Shown piece after piece: positions 36,250-46,121 of a DNA stretch of 64,000 bases. The position numbers were made by a program, and so were the translations under genes. The notes beneath the pieces were generated by a model, which saw only the letters and a program-made list of their open reading frames with translations, was not told where the DNA came from and ran no database searches. Within the stretch, counting starts at the first letter, position 1. Every line of letters starts with the position of its first letter. Source of the DNA: Bradyrhizobium tropiciagri (GTDB lineage Bacteria > Pseudomonadota > Alphaproteobacteria > Rhizobiales > Xanthobacteraceae); NCBI RefSeq assembly GCF_018130545.1, contig NZ_JAFCKF010000002.1, positions 992,001 to 1,056,000 on the forward strand. The letters run 5' to 3'.

Positions 36250-36858
36250 ATGCGTCAGCTAAGCCTCACCCTGTCGCTGGCTTTGCTTCTGGCAGCGCAA
36301 GGCTTCAGCGTCGCCGCGGACGATACAAGACCTGGCCAATCGGCTGTCGCCACTGACCGTGTCAAATGCTCGTTGCAACCAAAGCCTGAGGAACCACCCG
36401 ATCCGTCGTCGACCTCGGCCATTCCTCACCCTGAAAAGTTCGTTGCGCGGGAACATTTCAAGGAAGACATCGCCTCGAGCGCAGCGGTGAAAATCTCCTG
36501 GCTGGGTGCAACCTTCGCGCAACGCTTCACGAACAAGGTCGAGGACGATATCAGCGACGCATCGCTGCAAAGCTTCGTCCTGAGCGCGGCCGCAAGCGAC
36601 AGGGAGATCCTGGCCAAATTGGGTCAGAGCCAGGAGAGCAGATTGGCTGACGTCTGGTGCACGTTGAAGCAACAGCCCAATGGCAACAGCGGTCCGCTGG
36701 AGATCAACGCCAAGCCGAACGTGTTTTACGTCCGCGACATCGCAGGGGAGCTTGGTGCTGTCGACGTGCTCTGGGGCGGTGTCGGCTGGGAGATCGGCGC
36801 AAGCCCGATCGGCGACAAGCCGCGATGGCCGGCTGGAACACGGGTGTTCTCCCGCTGA
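36250..36858 (+). CDS. secreted protein, function unknown
   Basis: A 202-residue protein with a clear signal peptide (1-23, LSLALLLAAQGFSVAADD). The mature part has two cysteines (about 40 and 137), an amphipathic centre (VEDDISDASLQSFVLSAAASDREILAKLGQ) and a Trp/Gly-rich end (VDVLWGGVGWEIGASPIG). No family recognised. It stands alone downstream of the degenerate region and 153 bp before radA. Codon use is like a real gene of this genome but slightly less GC-biased. Confidence 0.7.
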   Translation: MRQLSLTLSLALLLAAQGFSVAADDTRPGQSAVATDRVKCSLQPKPEEPPDPSSTSAIPHPEKFVAREHFKEDIASSAAVKISWLGATFAQRFTNKVEDDISDASLQSFVLSAAASDREILAKLGQSQESRLADVWCTLKQQPNGNSGPLEINAKPNVFYVRDIAGELGAVDVLWGGVGWEIGASPIGDKPRWPAGTRVFSR

Positions 36859-37011
36859 CTGCCATCCGCCGGAGCCTCGCAACATGAAATCCTTCGAACT
36901 GTCGCTGTCCTGGATCCGGCTTCGACCGAACATGCCTGGGCACGGCGACGGCGCCGGGCGTTGCCACCTCCCGATCCGTGCTATTGAAGGGATGCGGAAT
37001 CGAGTTCCTTC

Positions 37012-38493
37012 ATGGCCAAATCCACCCTCTCCTTCGTCTGCCAGAACTGTGGCGCGGCGTATAATCGCTGGCAGGGCAAGTGCGACTCCTGCGGCGAGTG
37101 GAACACGCTGGCCGAGGAGGACACCACGGGCTCGGTGCCGGTCTCGATCCGCTCAAAGCGCAAGGGACGTACGTTCGCGCTGGAATCGCTGTCCGGCAAA
37201 ACCCAGGACGCGCCGCGGCTGTCGTCGGGCATGACCGAGCTCGACCGCGTCACCGGCGGCGGCTTCGTGCGCGGCTCGGTGCTGCTGGTCGGCGGCGATC
37301 CCGGCATCGGCAAATCGACGCTGCTGACCCAGGCCACCTCCATGATGGCGCGCGCCGGCCACCGCGCGGTCTATATCTCCGGCGAAGAGGCCGTCGCCCA
37401 GGTACGGCTGCGCGCCGAGCGGCTCGGGCTTGCGGACGCGCCCGTGCAGCTCGCCTCGGAGACCTCGGTCGAGGACATCGTCTCGACGCTGTCGGAAGGC
37501 GCGGTGCCGCGGCTGATCGTGATCGACTCGATCCAGACCATGTGGACCGACACGGTCGAATCCGCACCGGGCACCGTGACCCAGGTCCGCGCCTCGGCGC
37601 AGGCGCTCATTCGCTTCGCCAAGAAGACCGGTGCCGCGATCATCCTGGTCGGCCATGTCACGAAGGACGGCCAGATCGCCGGCCCCCGCGTGGTCGAGCA
37701 TATGGTCGATGCGGTGCTGTCGTTCGAGGGCGAAGGCTCGCAGCAGTTCCGCATCCTGCGCTCGGTGAAGAACCGCTTCGGCGCCACCGACGAGATCGGC
37801 GTGTTCGAGATGACCGGGCTCGGGCTGCGCGAGGTCACTAATCCCTCTGAGTTGTTCCTCTCGGAACGCGAGCTCGGCAGTCCCGGCACGGCCGTGTTTG
37901 CCGGTATCGAGGGCACCCGCCCGGTGCTGGTCGAATTGCAGGCGCTGGTGGCGCCGACCTCGCTGGGCACGCCGCGCCGCGCGGTGGTCGGCTGGGACCC
38001 GAGCCGGCTGTCGATGGTGCTGGCGGTGCTGGAGGCGCATTGCGGCGTCAAATTGTCCGGACATGACGTCTATCTCAATGTCGCCGGCGGCCTGCGCATC
38101 CAGGAGCCGGCCGCCGACCTCGCCGCGGCCGCGGCGCTGGTGTCCTCGCTGGTGAATGCGCCGTTGCCGACGGATGCGGTCTATTTCGGCGAGATTTCGC
38201 TGTCGGGCGCGATCCGCCCGGTGGCGCAGACCCCGGCCCGGCTCAAGGAGGCGCTCAAGCTCGGCTTCGGCCGCGCCATCCTGCCCGAATCGGCCCGCGG
38301 CGAACCGGGCGGCGATATGGGCCTCTCGCTCAACAGCGTCGGCAATCTGACCACGCTGGTTGCCGAAATCGCCGCGCGCGGAACGCCCCGCGGCGGCCGG
38401 GCGGCGCCAAGGAACGACGAAACCGGCTCCGGAGACGCTGATAAGGCTGGGAAAAATGCCACACCGGCCCGATTCCGTCGCGAGACCACCTAA
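37012..38493 (+). CDS. radA: DNA repair protein RadA
   Basis: A RecA-like motor that promotes branch migration during recombination. The 493-residue protein has the N-terminal zinc finger (C10, C13, C24, C27), Walker A GGDPGIGKST (94-103), Walker B LIVIDSIQTM, and the RadA-specific KNRFG motif. A C-terminal Lon-protease-like domain follows (about 290-455, with DVYLNVAGGLRIQEPAADLA). The last 35 residues are low complexity. It is followed by cvpA and purF on the same strand, a conserved alphaproteobacterial order. Confidence 0.96.
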   Translation: MAKSTLSFVCQNCGAAYNRWQGKCDSCGEWNTLAEEDTTGSVPVSIRSKRKGRTFALESLSGKTQDAPRLSSGMTELDRVTGGGFVRGSVLLVGGDPGIGKSTLLTQATSMMARAGHRAVYISGEEAVAQVRLRAERLGLADAPVQLASETSVEDIVSTLSEGAVPRLIVIDSIQTMWTDTVESAPGTVTQVRASAQALIRFAKKTGAAIILVGHVTKDGQIAGPRVVEHMVDAVLSFEGEGSQQFRILRSVKNRFGATDEIGVFEMTGLGLREVTNPSELFLSERELGSPGTAVFAGIEGTRPVLVELQALVAPTSLGTPRRAVVGWDPSRLSMVLAVLEAHCGVKLSGHDVYLNVAGGLRIQEPAADLAAAAALVSSLVNAPLPTDAVYFGEISLSGAIRPVAQTPARLKEALKLGFGRAILPESARGEPGGDMGLSLNSVGNLTTLVAEIAARGTPRGGRAAPRNDETGSGDADKAGKNATPARFRRETT

Positions 38494-38681
38494 AGCAGGC
38501 GTGACGTCTCAGCCCCTCGCCGCTATACATCCGCCGCGCGGGACAGGTGGTGTTGCGGTCTTGCCGGATGCCCCCGATGCGCCTCAGTTAGGACGGCACC
38601 GACTTTGCCGATTCGCGAGAGCTCTTCACAGCGTAAGCCATTAACAGCGTACCGAAACGTACCAGCGGACCTGACCAGCCG

Positions 38682-39317
38682 ATGCCCGTAACAATACTCG
38701 ATCTCGTCCTGCTCGGCGTGATGCTGATCTCGGGCCTGCTTGCCATGGTGCGCGGCTTCATGCGCGAGATCCTGTCGATCGCGGCCTGGGGCGCCGCCGC
38801 GCTGGTCACGCTGTATGCTTTCTCGAAGCTGCTGCCGACCGCCAAGACTTACTTCAATAACGACACGGTCGCGGCCATCGTCGTGGTCGCCGGCACCTTC
38901 ATCGGTACGCTGATCGTGGTTTCCGTGATCACGGTGCGGATTTCCGACATGATCCTGGATTCCCGGATCGGCGCGCTCGACCGCACCCTCGGCTTCCTGT
39001 TCGGGCTCGCCCGCGGCCTGCTGATCGTGGTCGTGGCGTTCATGTTCTTCACCTGGCTGGTTCCGGACAAGCAGCGGCCCGACTGGGTGACCGGCGCAAA
39101 GTCCCGGGTGGTGCTGCAGGGAACCGGGGATTGGCTCATGACGCTCTTGCCTGATGACCCCGAGAACACCATCTTAAAGAAGTTCAAGAAGAATAAGCCA
39201 GACGACGATTCTGCGGCTGATACCAATGATCAGGCGACGCCGGCGTCGGGTGATGGCTATAGCAAACCTGCGCGTGACAGCTTGAAAAAGCTGATCGAGA
39301 AACCCGCGGGCCGATAA
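38682..39317 (+). CDS. cvpA: CvpA family membrane protein
   Basis: A 211-residue inner-membrane protein with four hydrophobic segments in the first 125 residues (about 4-22, 28-46, 65-87, 106-126). The CvpA signature DLVLLGVMLISGLLAMVRGFMREILSIAAWG is present. A charged Lys/Asp-rich tail (160-211) follows. It lies 26 bp before purF, the same association that led to the E. coli colicin V production name. Exact function is unsettled; links to envelope homeostasis are reported in enterobacteria. Confidence 0.9.
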   Translation: MPVTILDLVLLGVMLISGLLAMVRGFMREILSIAAWGAAALVTLYAFSKLLPTAKTYFNNDTVAAIVVVAGTFIGTLIVVSVITVRISDMILDSRIGALDRTLGFLFGLARGLLIVVVAFMFFTWLVPDKQRPDWVTGAKSRVVLQGTGDWLMTLLPDDPENTILKKFKKNKPDDDSAADTNDQATPASGDGYSKPARDSLKKLIEKPAGR

Positions 39318-39342
39318 ACTATTTGGGCCCTTACGAGAGGCG

Positions 39343-40881
39343 ATGAACGAGATGCAGACCCCTTCGGATCATAGCGACCAAATGGATCTCGACCTCGGCC
39401 CGACGGAACTGCAAGACGACCCTCTCAGATACCACCCCGATCTCGATGGCGACACGCTCCGCGAGGAATGCGGCGTGTTCGGCATCTTCGGCCACTCCGA
39501 GGCCGCCGCGATCACCGCGCTCGGCCTACACGCGCTCCAGCACCGCGGCCAGGAAGCCGCCGGCATCGTCTCCTTCGACGGCGCCCGCTTCCACAGTGAA
39601 CGCCGCCTCGGCCTGGTCGGCGACGCCTTCTCCCGCCGCGAGGTGATCGAGCGCCTGCCCGGCAATGCCGCAGTTGGCCATGTCCGCTACTCCACGACCG
39701 GCGGCACCATCCTGCGCAACGTGCAGCCGCTATTCGCCGAGCTCAGTGCCGGCGGCTTTGCGGTCGGCCACAACGGCAATTTGACCAACGGCCTGACCTT
39801 GCGCCGCGAGCTGGTCAAGGGCGGCGCAATGATGCAGTCGACCACCGACACCGAGGTGATCCTGCATCTGGTCGCGCAGTCGAAGCGCTCCCGCTTCATC
39901 GACCGCTTCATCGAAGCGCTGCGCACCATCGAGGGCGCCTATGCGCTGGTCGCGTTGACCAACAAGAAGCTGATCGGCGCGCGAGACCCGCTCGGCATCC
40001 GTCCGCTGGTGCTCGGCGATCTCGACGGCCATCCGATCCTGACCTCGGAGACCTGCGCGCTCGACATGATCGGCGCCAAATATGTCCGCGACATCGAGCC
40101 CGGCGAGATCATCGTGTTCGACGAACACGGCGCGCACAGCCACAAGCCGTTCCCGCCGAAGCCGGCGCGGCCCTGCATCTTCGAGTATATCTATTTCGCC
40201 AGGCCCGACTCCATCGTCGGCGGCCGCTCGGTCTACGACGTGCGCAAGGCGTTCGGTGCCCAGCTGGCACGCGAGAGCCATCCCGAGGTCGACGTCGTGG
40301 TGCCGGTGCCGGATTCCGGCGTACCCGCCGCGGTCGGCTACAGCCAGTATTCCGGCGTGCCGTTCGAGCTCGGCATCATCCGCAACCACTATGTCGGCCG
40401 CACCTTCATCCAGCCGACCCAGACGGTGCGCGAGCTCGGCGTGCGCATGAAGCATTCGGCCAACCGCGCCGCGATCGAGGGGAAGCGGATCATCCTGATC
40501 GACGACTCGCTGGTGCGCGGCACCACCTCGAAGAAGATCGTGCGCATGATGCGCGACGCCGGCGCCCGCGAGGTGCATTTCCGGCTCGCCTCGCCGCCGA
40601 TCCTCTATCCCGACTATTACGGCATCGACCTGCCGGACCGCGGCGGCCTGCTCGCCGCGACCCATTCGCTAGAGGAGATGCGCGACATCATCGGCGCCGA
40701 CTCGCTCGCCTTCCTGTCGATCGACGGCATGTACCGCGCGATGGGCTACGAGGGACGCGACCCGGCCAATCCGAGATTCGCCGACCACTGCTTCACCGGC
40801 ACCTATCCGACCCACCTCACCGACCAGAGCGAAACCGAGGCCCCGCCGCGGCAGCTCTCGCTGCTGGCCGAGGCAAGCTGA
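39343..40881 (+). CDS. purF: amidophosphoribosyltransferase
   Basis: First committed enzyme of purine synthesis. The 512-residue protein has a 42-residue leader before the catalytic cysteine C43 (EECGVFGIFGHSEAAAITALGLHALQHRGQEAAGI), so the leader is probably cleaved as in B. subtilis-type enzymes. The glutaminase domain (43-270) is followed by the phosphoribosyltransferase domain with the PRPP loop ILIDDSLVRGTTSKK. Follows cvpA. A family A repeat begins 15 bp after the stop. Confidence 0.95.
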   Translation: MNEMQTPSDHSDQMDLDLGPTELQDDPLRYHPDLDGDTLREECGVFGIFGHSEAAAITALGLHALQHRGQEAAGIVSFDGARFHSERRLGLVGDAFSRREVIERLPGNAAVGHVRYSTTGGTILRNVQPLFAELSAGGFAVGHNGNLTNGLTLRRELVKGGAMMQSTTDTEVILHLVAQSKRSRFIDRFIEALRTIEGAYALVALTNKKLIGARDPLGIRPLVLGDLDGHPILTSETCALDMIGAKYVRDIEPGEIIVFDEHGAHSHKPFPPKPARPCIFEYIYFARPDSIVGGRSVYDVRKAFGAQLARESHPEVDVVVPVPDSGVPAAVGYSQYSGVPFELGIIRNHYVGRTFIQPTQTVRELGVRMKHSANRAAIEGKRIILIDDSLVRGTTSKKIVRMMRDAGAREVHFRLASPPILYPDYYGIDLPDRGGLLAATHSLEEMRDIIGADSLAFLSIDGMYRAMGYEGRDPANPRFADHCFTGTYPTHLTDQSETEAPPRQLSLLAEAS

Positions 40882-40895
40882 GGCCACCACCGCTG

Positions 40896-41018
40896 TCGTC
40901 GCTGCGAAAGCAGGGACCCATAACCACCGGCCCTCGTGGCTGGTGACAGTGTTAGACACGACCACTTTCTTCCATTATCGCCGTCACGGCGTATGGGTCC
41001 CTGCTTTCGCAGGGACGA
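40896..41018. repeat. TIR element, family A copy 2
   Basis: The ends 40896-40922 and 40992-41018 match the 27 bp terminal repeat (left end with one change). The 69 bp centre differs from the other two copies, so the ends rather than the core define the family. It fills the purF-SDR spacer and ends 21 bp before the SDR start. Confidence 0.8.
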
Positions 41019-41039
41019 CGATTTGTTAGAGTCCCTTCC

Positions 41040-41780
41040 ATGACAAAGCCCCTCGCCTCCCGTATTGCCCTCGTGACCGGCGCCTCGCGCGGTATCGGCT
41101 ATGCGACATCGATCTCGCTCGCCAAGGCCGGCGCCCATGTCGTGGCGGTGGCGCGCACGCAAGGCGGGCTGGAAGAGCTCGACGACGAGATCCGGAAAGC
41201 GGGCGGCAGCGCCACGCTGGTCCCGCTCTCGCTCACCGACTATGACGGCATTGCGCGGCTCGGGCTGGCGCTGCACGAGCGCCACGGCAAGCTCGACATC
41301 CTCATCGGCAATGCCGGCACGGCAGGTCCCTCATCGCCGCTCGGCCATATCGAGCTGAAGCCGTGGAATGACGTGATGGCGATCAACGTCACCGCCAACT
41401 TCCAGCTGATCCGCTGCATGGACCCGCTGTTGCGCCAGTCCGACGCCGGCCGCGCGGTGTTCGTGACCTCGGGCGTGGCGCACAAGGCCAGCGCCTATCT
41501 CGGCCCCTATGCGGCCTCGAAGGCGGCACTGGATGCGCTGGTGCGTTCCTGGGCCAACGAGACCGCCAACACGGCGCTGCGCATCAATCTGTTCAGCCCC
41601 GGCCCGATCCGCACCCGGATGCGCGCGCAGGTGTTTCCCGGCGAAGACCCGATGATCTTGGACACGCCCGACATGGCCGCCGAATTCATCGTGCCGATGT
41701 GTTCGCCCGCGTGGACCGAGACCGGCAAGCTGTACGACTACAAGGCACGCACGCTGCGGACTTTCCAGCCGCCAACGTGA
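41040..41780 (+). CDS. short-chain dehydrogenase/reductase
   Basis: A 246-residue classical SDR. The cofactor motif TGASRGIGYA is at 14-23, the NAG element reads GNAG near 87-90, and the active site is S138-region VTSGVAHKASAYLGPYAASKAA with YAASK. Substrate unknown; the family covers 3-oxoacyl and many other carbonyls. No operon partner: it ends 20 bp from a convergent gene. Its upstream region is the family A repeat, so the promoter must be within or before that element. Confidence 0.87.
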   Translation: MTKPLASRIALVTGASRGIGYATSISLAKAGAHVVAVARTQGGLEELDDEIRKAGGSATLVPLSLTDYDGIARLGLALHERHGKLDILIGNAGTAGPSSPLGHIELKPWNDVMAINVTANFQLIRCMDPLLRQSDAGRAVFVTSGVAHKASAYLGPYAASKAALDALVRSWANETANTALRINLFSPGPIRTRMRAQVFPGEDPMILDTPDMAAEFIVPMCSPAWTETGKLYDYKARTLRTFQPPT

Positions 41781-41800
41781 TCGAGCGCGCCAGAGCCGAT

Positions 41801-43471
41801 CTACTTTGCGTCGGACGCAAGCTGGACACCGATGTTGGCCAATTCGTCGATCTGACGCCAGACCTCGACCTGCCGGCCTGCGAGCTGCACGGCGACGGCC
41901 GGCGACAACGGCTTGATGACTTCGACCAGATGATCGATCGCGCTCGGGTCGGTCACACCGAACTTGTCCACGATGGTGATCATGCTCTCCGGCTTGCCCG
42001 CGCCGTCGAGTCGCCAGGCCAATTCGACTGCGAGACCGGCGTCGTTGCCAGTCAGCCGGGCCATCGTCAGGACTTGCGCGAGATCGTCGCGCGCCCGGTC
42101 TTCGTCGCCGGTCGTGTACCAGGCATTGGCTGCAGCAAGCAGTAGTGGAGCGTCCTGTGCTGTCCCCGCGCGCTGTTCGAGCGCCTCGATCGCCGGCGCG
42201 GCCGCGGCCTCGTGGCCGGTTTCGATCGCGCGTTTGACGACATAAGATATCGTTTCGCGGACCTTTGCATCGTCACGAAGCTTGGTAGCAGCCGCGATCG
42301 CGCCATTGACGTCGCCACGCCCCGCGCGCGCAAGCGCCAGATTGATCAGAGCCGCGTCATGCTGCCATTGCAGCTTTTGATCCCCCGTGGGCGACGACAT
42401 CGCAAGCGTCATGGCCTGCGCATCGAGCTTTTCGACGAGATCGCGACGTCCGAGCCGGGCATATTCATCCGCGGCCTTGCTGAGACACTGGCTGCGATCG
42501 GTGAAATTGCTCACGGCCGCCGCCGTCGTCTCGACGTCACGATCCCTTGCCAGCCGCGCCAGCACCGGGATTAGCGCATTGACAACATTGAATTGGGCGG
42601 TCGCATCCTTGCCATTCATCCATTGCGGCCACGGCGCGACCAGTCTTGCGGCTGGATCAGGTGAACCGGCGGTGAGCAAGGCGTCCGCGAGCGAGATCAC
42701 CGACGACGACTGAGCATCGCTGTTCGCGATGCGATCGACGACCTTGCCGGCGCGCTGTGCGGCACGGGAAATTTCAGCCTGATCGCCGCGCCTCAGCGCA
42801 TCCCGCAGTAATTGCTCCAGAGCAAAGGGCTCGTCGAGACGCTCGGCTTCACGCCACGCCTCCTCGCGCCAGCCCGCCGCGGCCGGATACGTGTTGGCGA
42901 TCACAAGCAACGAATCAACCGTGTCCGCGCCATGGCCGCCGACAAGACGCAAAACCCGATCGGGCTGTTCGAGGCCGGCCCACACCTTTCCGGCAAGCGC
43001 GGGGATGGCCTGCGCGTCTTGATCGCTGTCACCAGCAATCGACGGCAATTCGCGTTCGCTGTCCTCGACAATCTCCCGGGCTTGGGCAGCATCCTTCCCC
43101 ACCAGGAGAGAGGCCACTGCAAGCATTCCGCCAAGCCGCTCCACCGTCGATCTGCGCTGCCTCGCGGTCTCAAGGGCATCAGCGAAGCGGCCCGCGCGCG
43201 CAATCCACTCGATATCTTCCCAAGGCGACGGATCGGGATTGTCTGAAATGACGTAATCGAGAGCAACTTCGAGATCATTGTCCGCCAATTCCCGCTCAGC
43301 GAATTCAACGTGCGCTCGATTGCCGTCACCGGGTGGCAATTTCTTCGCGAGCAGGAAGACTTCCGCCGCCAGGCATTTGACGCTCGGCGCCGTGGCGCAA
43401 TCGATCGGAATGGCGACCGAGGAACTCACACAAAGCATCGACGCTGCCAGGCCGCCCACCCATCCACGCAT
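41801..43471 (-). CDS. large exported repeat protein, TPR/HEAT-like
   Basis: A 556-residue protein with a signal peptide (about 1-23, GWVGGLAASMLCVSSSVA). It continues as a regular series of 30-40 residue helical pairs rich in Ala, such as ARAGRFADALETARQRRS, LARAGRGDVNGAIAAATKLRDD and AWYTTGDEDRARDDLAQVLTMARLTG. These resemble tetratricopeptide or Sel1-like units; exact boundaries were not resolved. ATG 43471 is chosen because GAGGCGG lies six bases upstream and a signal peptide begins there; the frame reaches 43600. Function unknown; probably periplasmic scaffolding. Divergent from the NHL genes. Confidence 0.75.
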   Translation of the reverse strand: MRGWVGGLAASMLCVSSSVAIPIDCATAPSVKCLAAEVFLLAKKLPPGDGNRAHVEFAERELADNDLEVALDYVISDNPDPSPWEDIEWIARAGRFADALETARQRRSTVERLGGMLAVASLLVGKDAAQAREIVEDSERELPSIAGDSDQDAQAIPALAGKVWAGLEQPDRVLRLVGGHGADTVDSLLVIANTYPAAAGWREEAWREAERLDEPFALEQLLRDALRRGDQAEISRAAQRAGKVVDRIANSDAQSSSVISLADALLTAGSPDPAARLVAPWPQWMNGKDATAQFNVVNALIPVLARLARDRDVETTAAAVSNFTDRSQCLSKAADEYARLGRRDLVEKLDAQAMTLAMSSPTGDQKLQWQHDAALINLALARAGRGDVNGAIAAATKLRDDAKVRETISYVVKRAIETGHEAAAAPAIEALEQRAGTAQDAPLLLAAANAWYTTGDEDRARDDLAQVLTMARLTGNDAGLAVELAWRLDGAGKPESMITIVDKFGVTDPSAIDHLVEVIKPLSPAVAVQLAGRQVEVWRQIDELANIGVQLASDAK

Positions 43472-43620
43472 TCGTTCCGCCTCGCTACCTGAGATAGCAG
43501 CTTGATACTGGACGCCGAGTGGTCGCGCAACGCGCCTGCGACGGATTGACTCGACCCCCGCCCCACGATTGACTGCCCTCCCCAGCGGCACGGCCGCCAA
43601 GAAAACTCTCGGGAGGCATC

Positions 43621-44757
43621 ATGACGCCGACGTTCAATCGCGCGCGCTCCATTCTCACTGGGTTGTTTCTCTCCGCCTGCATCGCATCGTCAGCGCTTCT
43701 GATTCCGCCTGCGCCCGCCAGGGCCGGTGACGTCCCGACTTTCGCGGTCGATCCGTCCTGGCCGAAACAGCTTCCCAACAACTGGATCCTCGGCCAGATC
43801 GGCGGCATCACCGTCGACTGGCAGGGCCACATCTGGGTGGTCCACCGGCCGCGCTCGCTGACCGATGGCGAGAAGGCCGCGAGCCTCACTCCGCCGCGGG
43901 CAAAGTGCTGCGTGGCCGCGCCGCCGGTGCTGGAGTTCGACGTCGATGGCAATCTGCTGCGATCCTGGGGCGGTCCCGGCGACGGCTATCAATGGGTCGG
44001 CCGCGAGCACGGCATCGAGGTCGACGAACGCGGCTTCGTCTGGATCGGCGGCAATGCCGATGACGACAGCGAAATCCTGAAGTTCTCGCTCGACGGCAAA
44101 TATCTCGGCCAGATCGGCAAGATCGTAGCCCGCACCAACAGCAACGACCCAACCCAGCTCGGCCGGCCCGCGGGAATCGCAATCGACAAGACGGCCAACG
44201 AGCTCTACGTCGCCGACGGTTACGGCAACCGCCGCGTCATCGTGTTCGACGCCACCACGCTGGCCTACAAGCGGCACTGGGGCGGCTATGGCAAGCTGCC
44301 CACCGACGACAAGCAACCGCCCTACGATCCCAGCGCTGCGGTGCAGGAGCAGTTCGGCAATCCCGTGCATTGCATCAAGATCGCCAATGACGGGCTGGTC
44401 TATGTCTGCGATCGCAGCCAGGACCGCATCCAGGTGTTCCAGAAGAACGGCACCTTCGTGCGGGAATGGTTCTACGAAAAGAACACCCGCGGCGACGGCG
44501 CGGTGTTCGATCTCGCGCTGTGGCCCGACCCGAAGCAGACCTATCTGCTGAACGCCGACGGCGCCAACAACGAGATCCGCGTCATCAAGCGCGACGACGG
44601 CTCTGTCGTCGGCACCTTCGGCCACAGCGGCCGCAATGCCGGACAATTCGCCCTGCTCCACGTCATGGCGGTCGATCAGAAGGGCAACGTCTATACCGGC
44701 GAGGTCGACGGCAAGCGGATCCAGAAATTCAAGCTGACTTCGGACGCGCTCAAGTAG
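43621..44757 (+). CDS. exported NHL-repeat beta-propeller protein 1
   Basis: A 378-residue exported protein. Signal peptide about 1-35 (ending ARAGD), then WPKQLPNNWILGQIGGITVDWQGHIWVVHRPRSL and repeated propeller blades with GNAD..., GYGNRRVIVFDA, NDGLVYVCDRSQDRIQVFQ and VYTGEVDGKRIQKF. The pattern is like peptidyl-alpha-hydroxyglycine lyase/SMP-30 relatives, but catalytic identity cannot be assigned. GGGAGG precedes the ATG. A close paralogue follows 74 bp downstream; the pair probably arose by tandem duplication and may be one operon. Confidence 0.8.
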   Translation: MTPTFNRARSILTGLFLSACIASSALLIPPAPARAGDVPTFAVDPSWPKQLPNNWILGQIGGITVDWQGHIWVVHRPRSLTDGEKAASLTPPRAKCCVAAPPVLEFDVDGNLLRSWGGPGDGYQWVGREHGIEVDERGFVWIGGNADDDSEILKFSLDGKYLGQIGKIVARTNSNDPTQLGRPAGIAIDKTANELYVADGYGNRRVIVFDATTLAYKRHWGGYGKLPTDDKQPPYDPSAAVQEQFGNPVHCIKIANDGLVYVCDRSQDRIQVFQKNGTFVREWFYEKNTRGDGAVFDLALWPDPKQTYLLNADGANNEIRVIKRDDGSVVGTFGHSGRNAGQFALLHVMAVDQKGNVYTGEVDGKRIQKFKLTSDALK

Positions 44758-44831
44758 CGGCAGCGCCGGATGACGCATCGATCGCGTCGTCCGGCGTCAC
44801 CCGGATCGCCGCAACGAAACCGAGAGCAACC

Positions 44832-45971
44832 ATGATGCCGATGTTTCCTCGCCTGCGCGCAACGCTATCCGGCCTCGCCTTGGTCGCCTGCATCGCCTCA
44901 TCAGCGCTTCTCGCCCCGCCCACGCCAGCCGAGGCCGGCGACATCCCGACCTTCGCGGTCGATGCGGCATGGCCGAAGCCGCTGCCGAACAACTGGATCC
45001 TCGGCCAGGTCGGCGGCATCACGGTGGACTGGCAGGGCCACATCTGGATGATCCACCGGCCGCGCTCGCTGACCGACGACGAGAAAGGCGCGGCGCTCAC
45101 CCCGCCGCGCTCGAAGTGCGGCATCTCGGCGCCGCCGGTGCTCGAATTCGACGCCGACGGCAATTTGCTGCGCGCCTGGGGCGGCCCCGGCGACGGCTAT
45201 CAATGGGTCGGCCGCGAGCACGGCATCGAGGTCGACGAGCGCGGCTTCGTCTGGATCGGCGGCAACGCCGACAACGACAATGCGATCCTGAAGTTCACGC
45301 TCGACGGCAAATTCGTCGCGCAGATCGGCTCGATCGCGCCGAGCAAGGGCAGCAACGACACCACCCAGCTCGGCAAGCCCGCCGAGACCGCGATCGACAA
45401 GGCAGCCAACGAGATCTATGTCGCCGACGGCTACGGCAATCACCGCGTCATCGTGTTCGATGCCACCAGCGGCGCCTACAAGCGGCACTGGGGCGCCTAT
45501 GGCAACAAGCCCGATGATGCCAAGCAGCCGCCCTACGATCCGAAGGCACCGGTCGCGCAGCAGTTCGGCAATCCCGTGCATTGCGTCAAGATCGCCAATG
45601 ACGGCCTGGTCTATGTCTGCGACCGCATCAACAACCGCATCCAGGTGTTCCGGAAGGACGGCAGCTTCGTGAAGGAGTTCTTCTTCGAGAAGAACACGCT
45701 CGGCAATGGCGCGGTCTGGGACATCGCGCTGTGGCCGGATCCACAGCAGACCTACCTGCTCGCGGCCGACGGCGAAAACAACGAAATCCGCATCGTCAGG
45801 CGCGACGACGGCACCGTGGTCGGCAGCTTTGGCCGCAATGGCCGCAACGCCGGGCAATTCCACTGGGTGCACGCGCTCGCCGTCGACCCCAAGGGCAACG
45901 TCTACACCGCCGAGGTCGATACCGGAAAACGCATCCAGAAGTTCAAGCTGACCTCGGATGCGCTCAAGTAG
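44832..45971 (+). CDS. exported NHL-repeat beta-propeller protein 2
   Basis: A 379-residue paralogue of the preceding gene, alike over nearly its whole length: same WPK-LPNNWILGQ-GGITVDWQGHIW start, same GDGYQWVGREHGIEVDERGFVWIGGNAD and same RIQKFKLTSDALK end. It has its own signal peptide (about 1-37). Start ATG 44832 (ATG 44835 also possible) follows AGAGCAACC. The frame is open back to 44466, inside the first gene, and that part is not coding. Differences cluster in surface loops, such as INNRIQVFRKDG in place of SQDRIQVFQKNG, hinting at different ligands. Confidence 0.8.
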   Translation: MMPMFPRLRATLSGLALVACIASSALLAPPTPAEAGDIPTFAVDAAWPKPLPNNWILGQVGGITVDWQGHIWMIHRPRSLTDDEKGAALTPPRSKCGISAPPVLEFDADGNLLRAWGGPGDGYQWVGREHGIEVDERGFVWIGGNADNDNAILKFTLDGKFVAQIGSIAPSKGSNDTTQLGKPAETAIDKAANEIYVADGYGNHRVIVFDATSGAYKRHWGAYGNKPDDAKQPPYDPKAPVAQQFGNPVHCVKIANDGLVYVCDRINNRIQVFRKDGSFVKEFFFEKNTLGNGAVWDIALWPDPQQTYLLAADGENNEIRIVRRDDGTVVGSFGRNGRNAGQFHWVHALAVDPKGNVYTAEVDTGKRIQKFKLTSDALK

Positions 45972-46121
45972 AATGACCGCGGGATGACGCTTCGACGCAG
46001 TTCATCCGGCTTTATGCGGATTGCCGCTCACCCAAGGACAGGGTAAGCGGGAACCCGAACGACCGGCACAAGGCCCCACAAGAGGGCCGTCCGGAAAAAA
46101 TCACAGTGGAGGGAATGTCTG

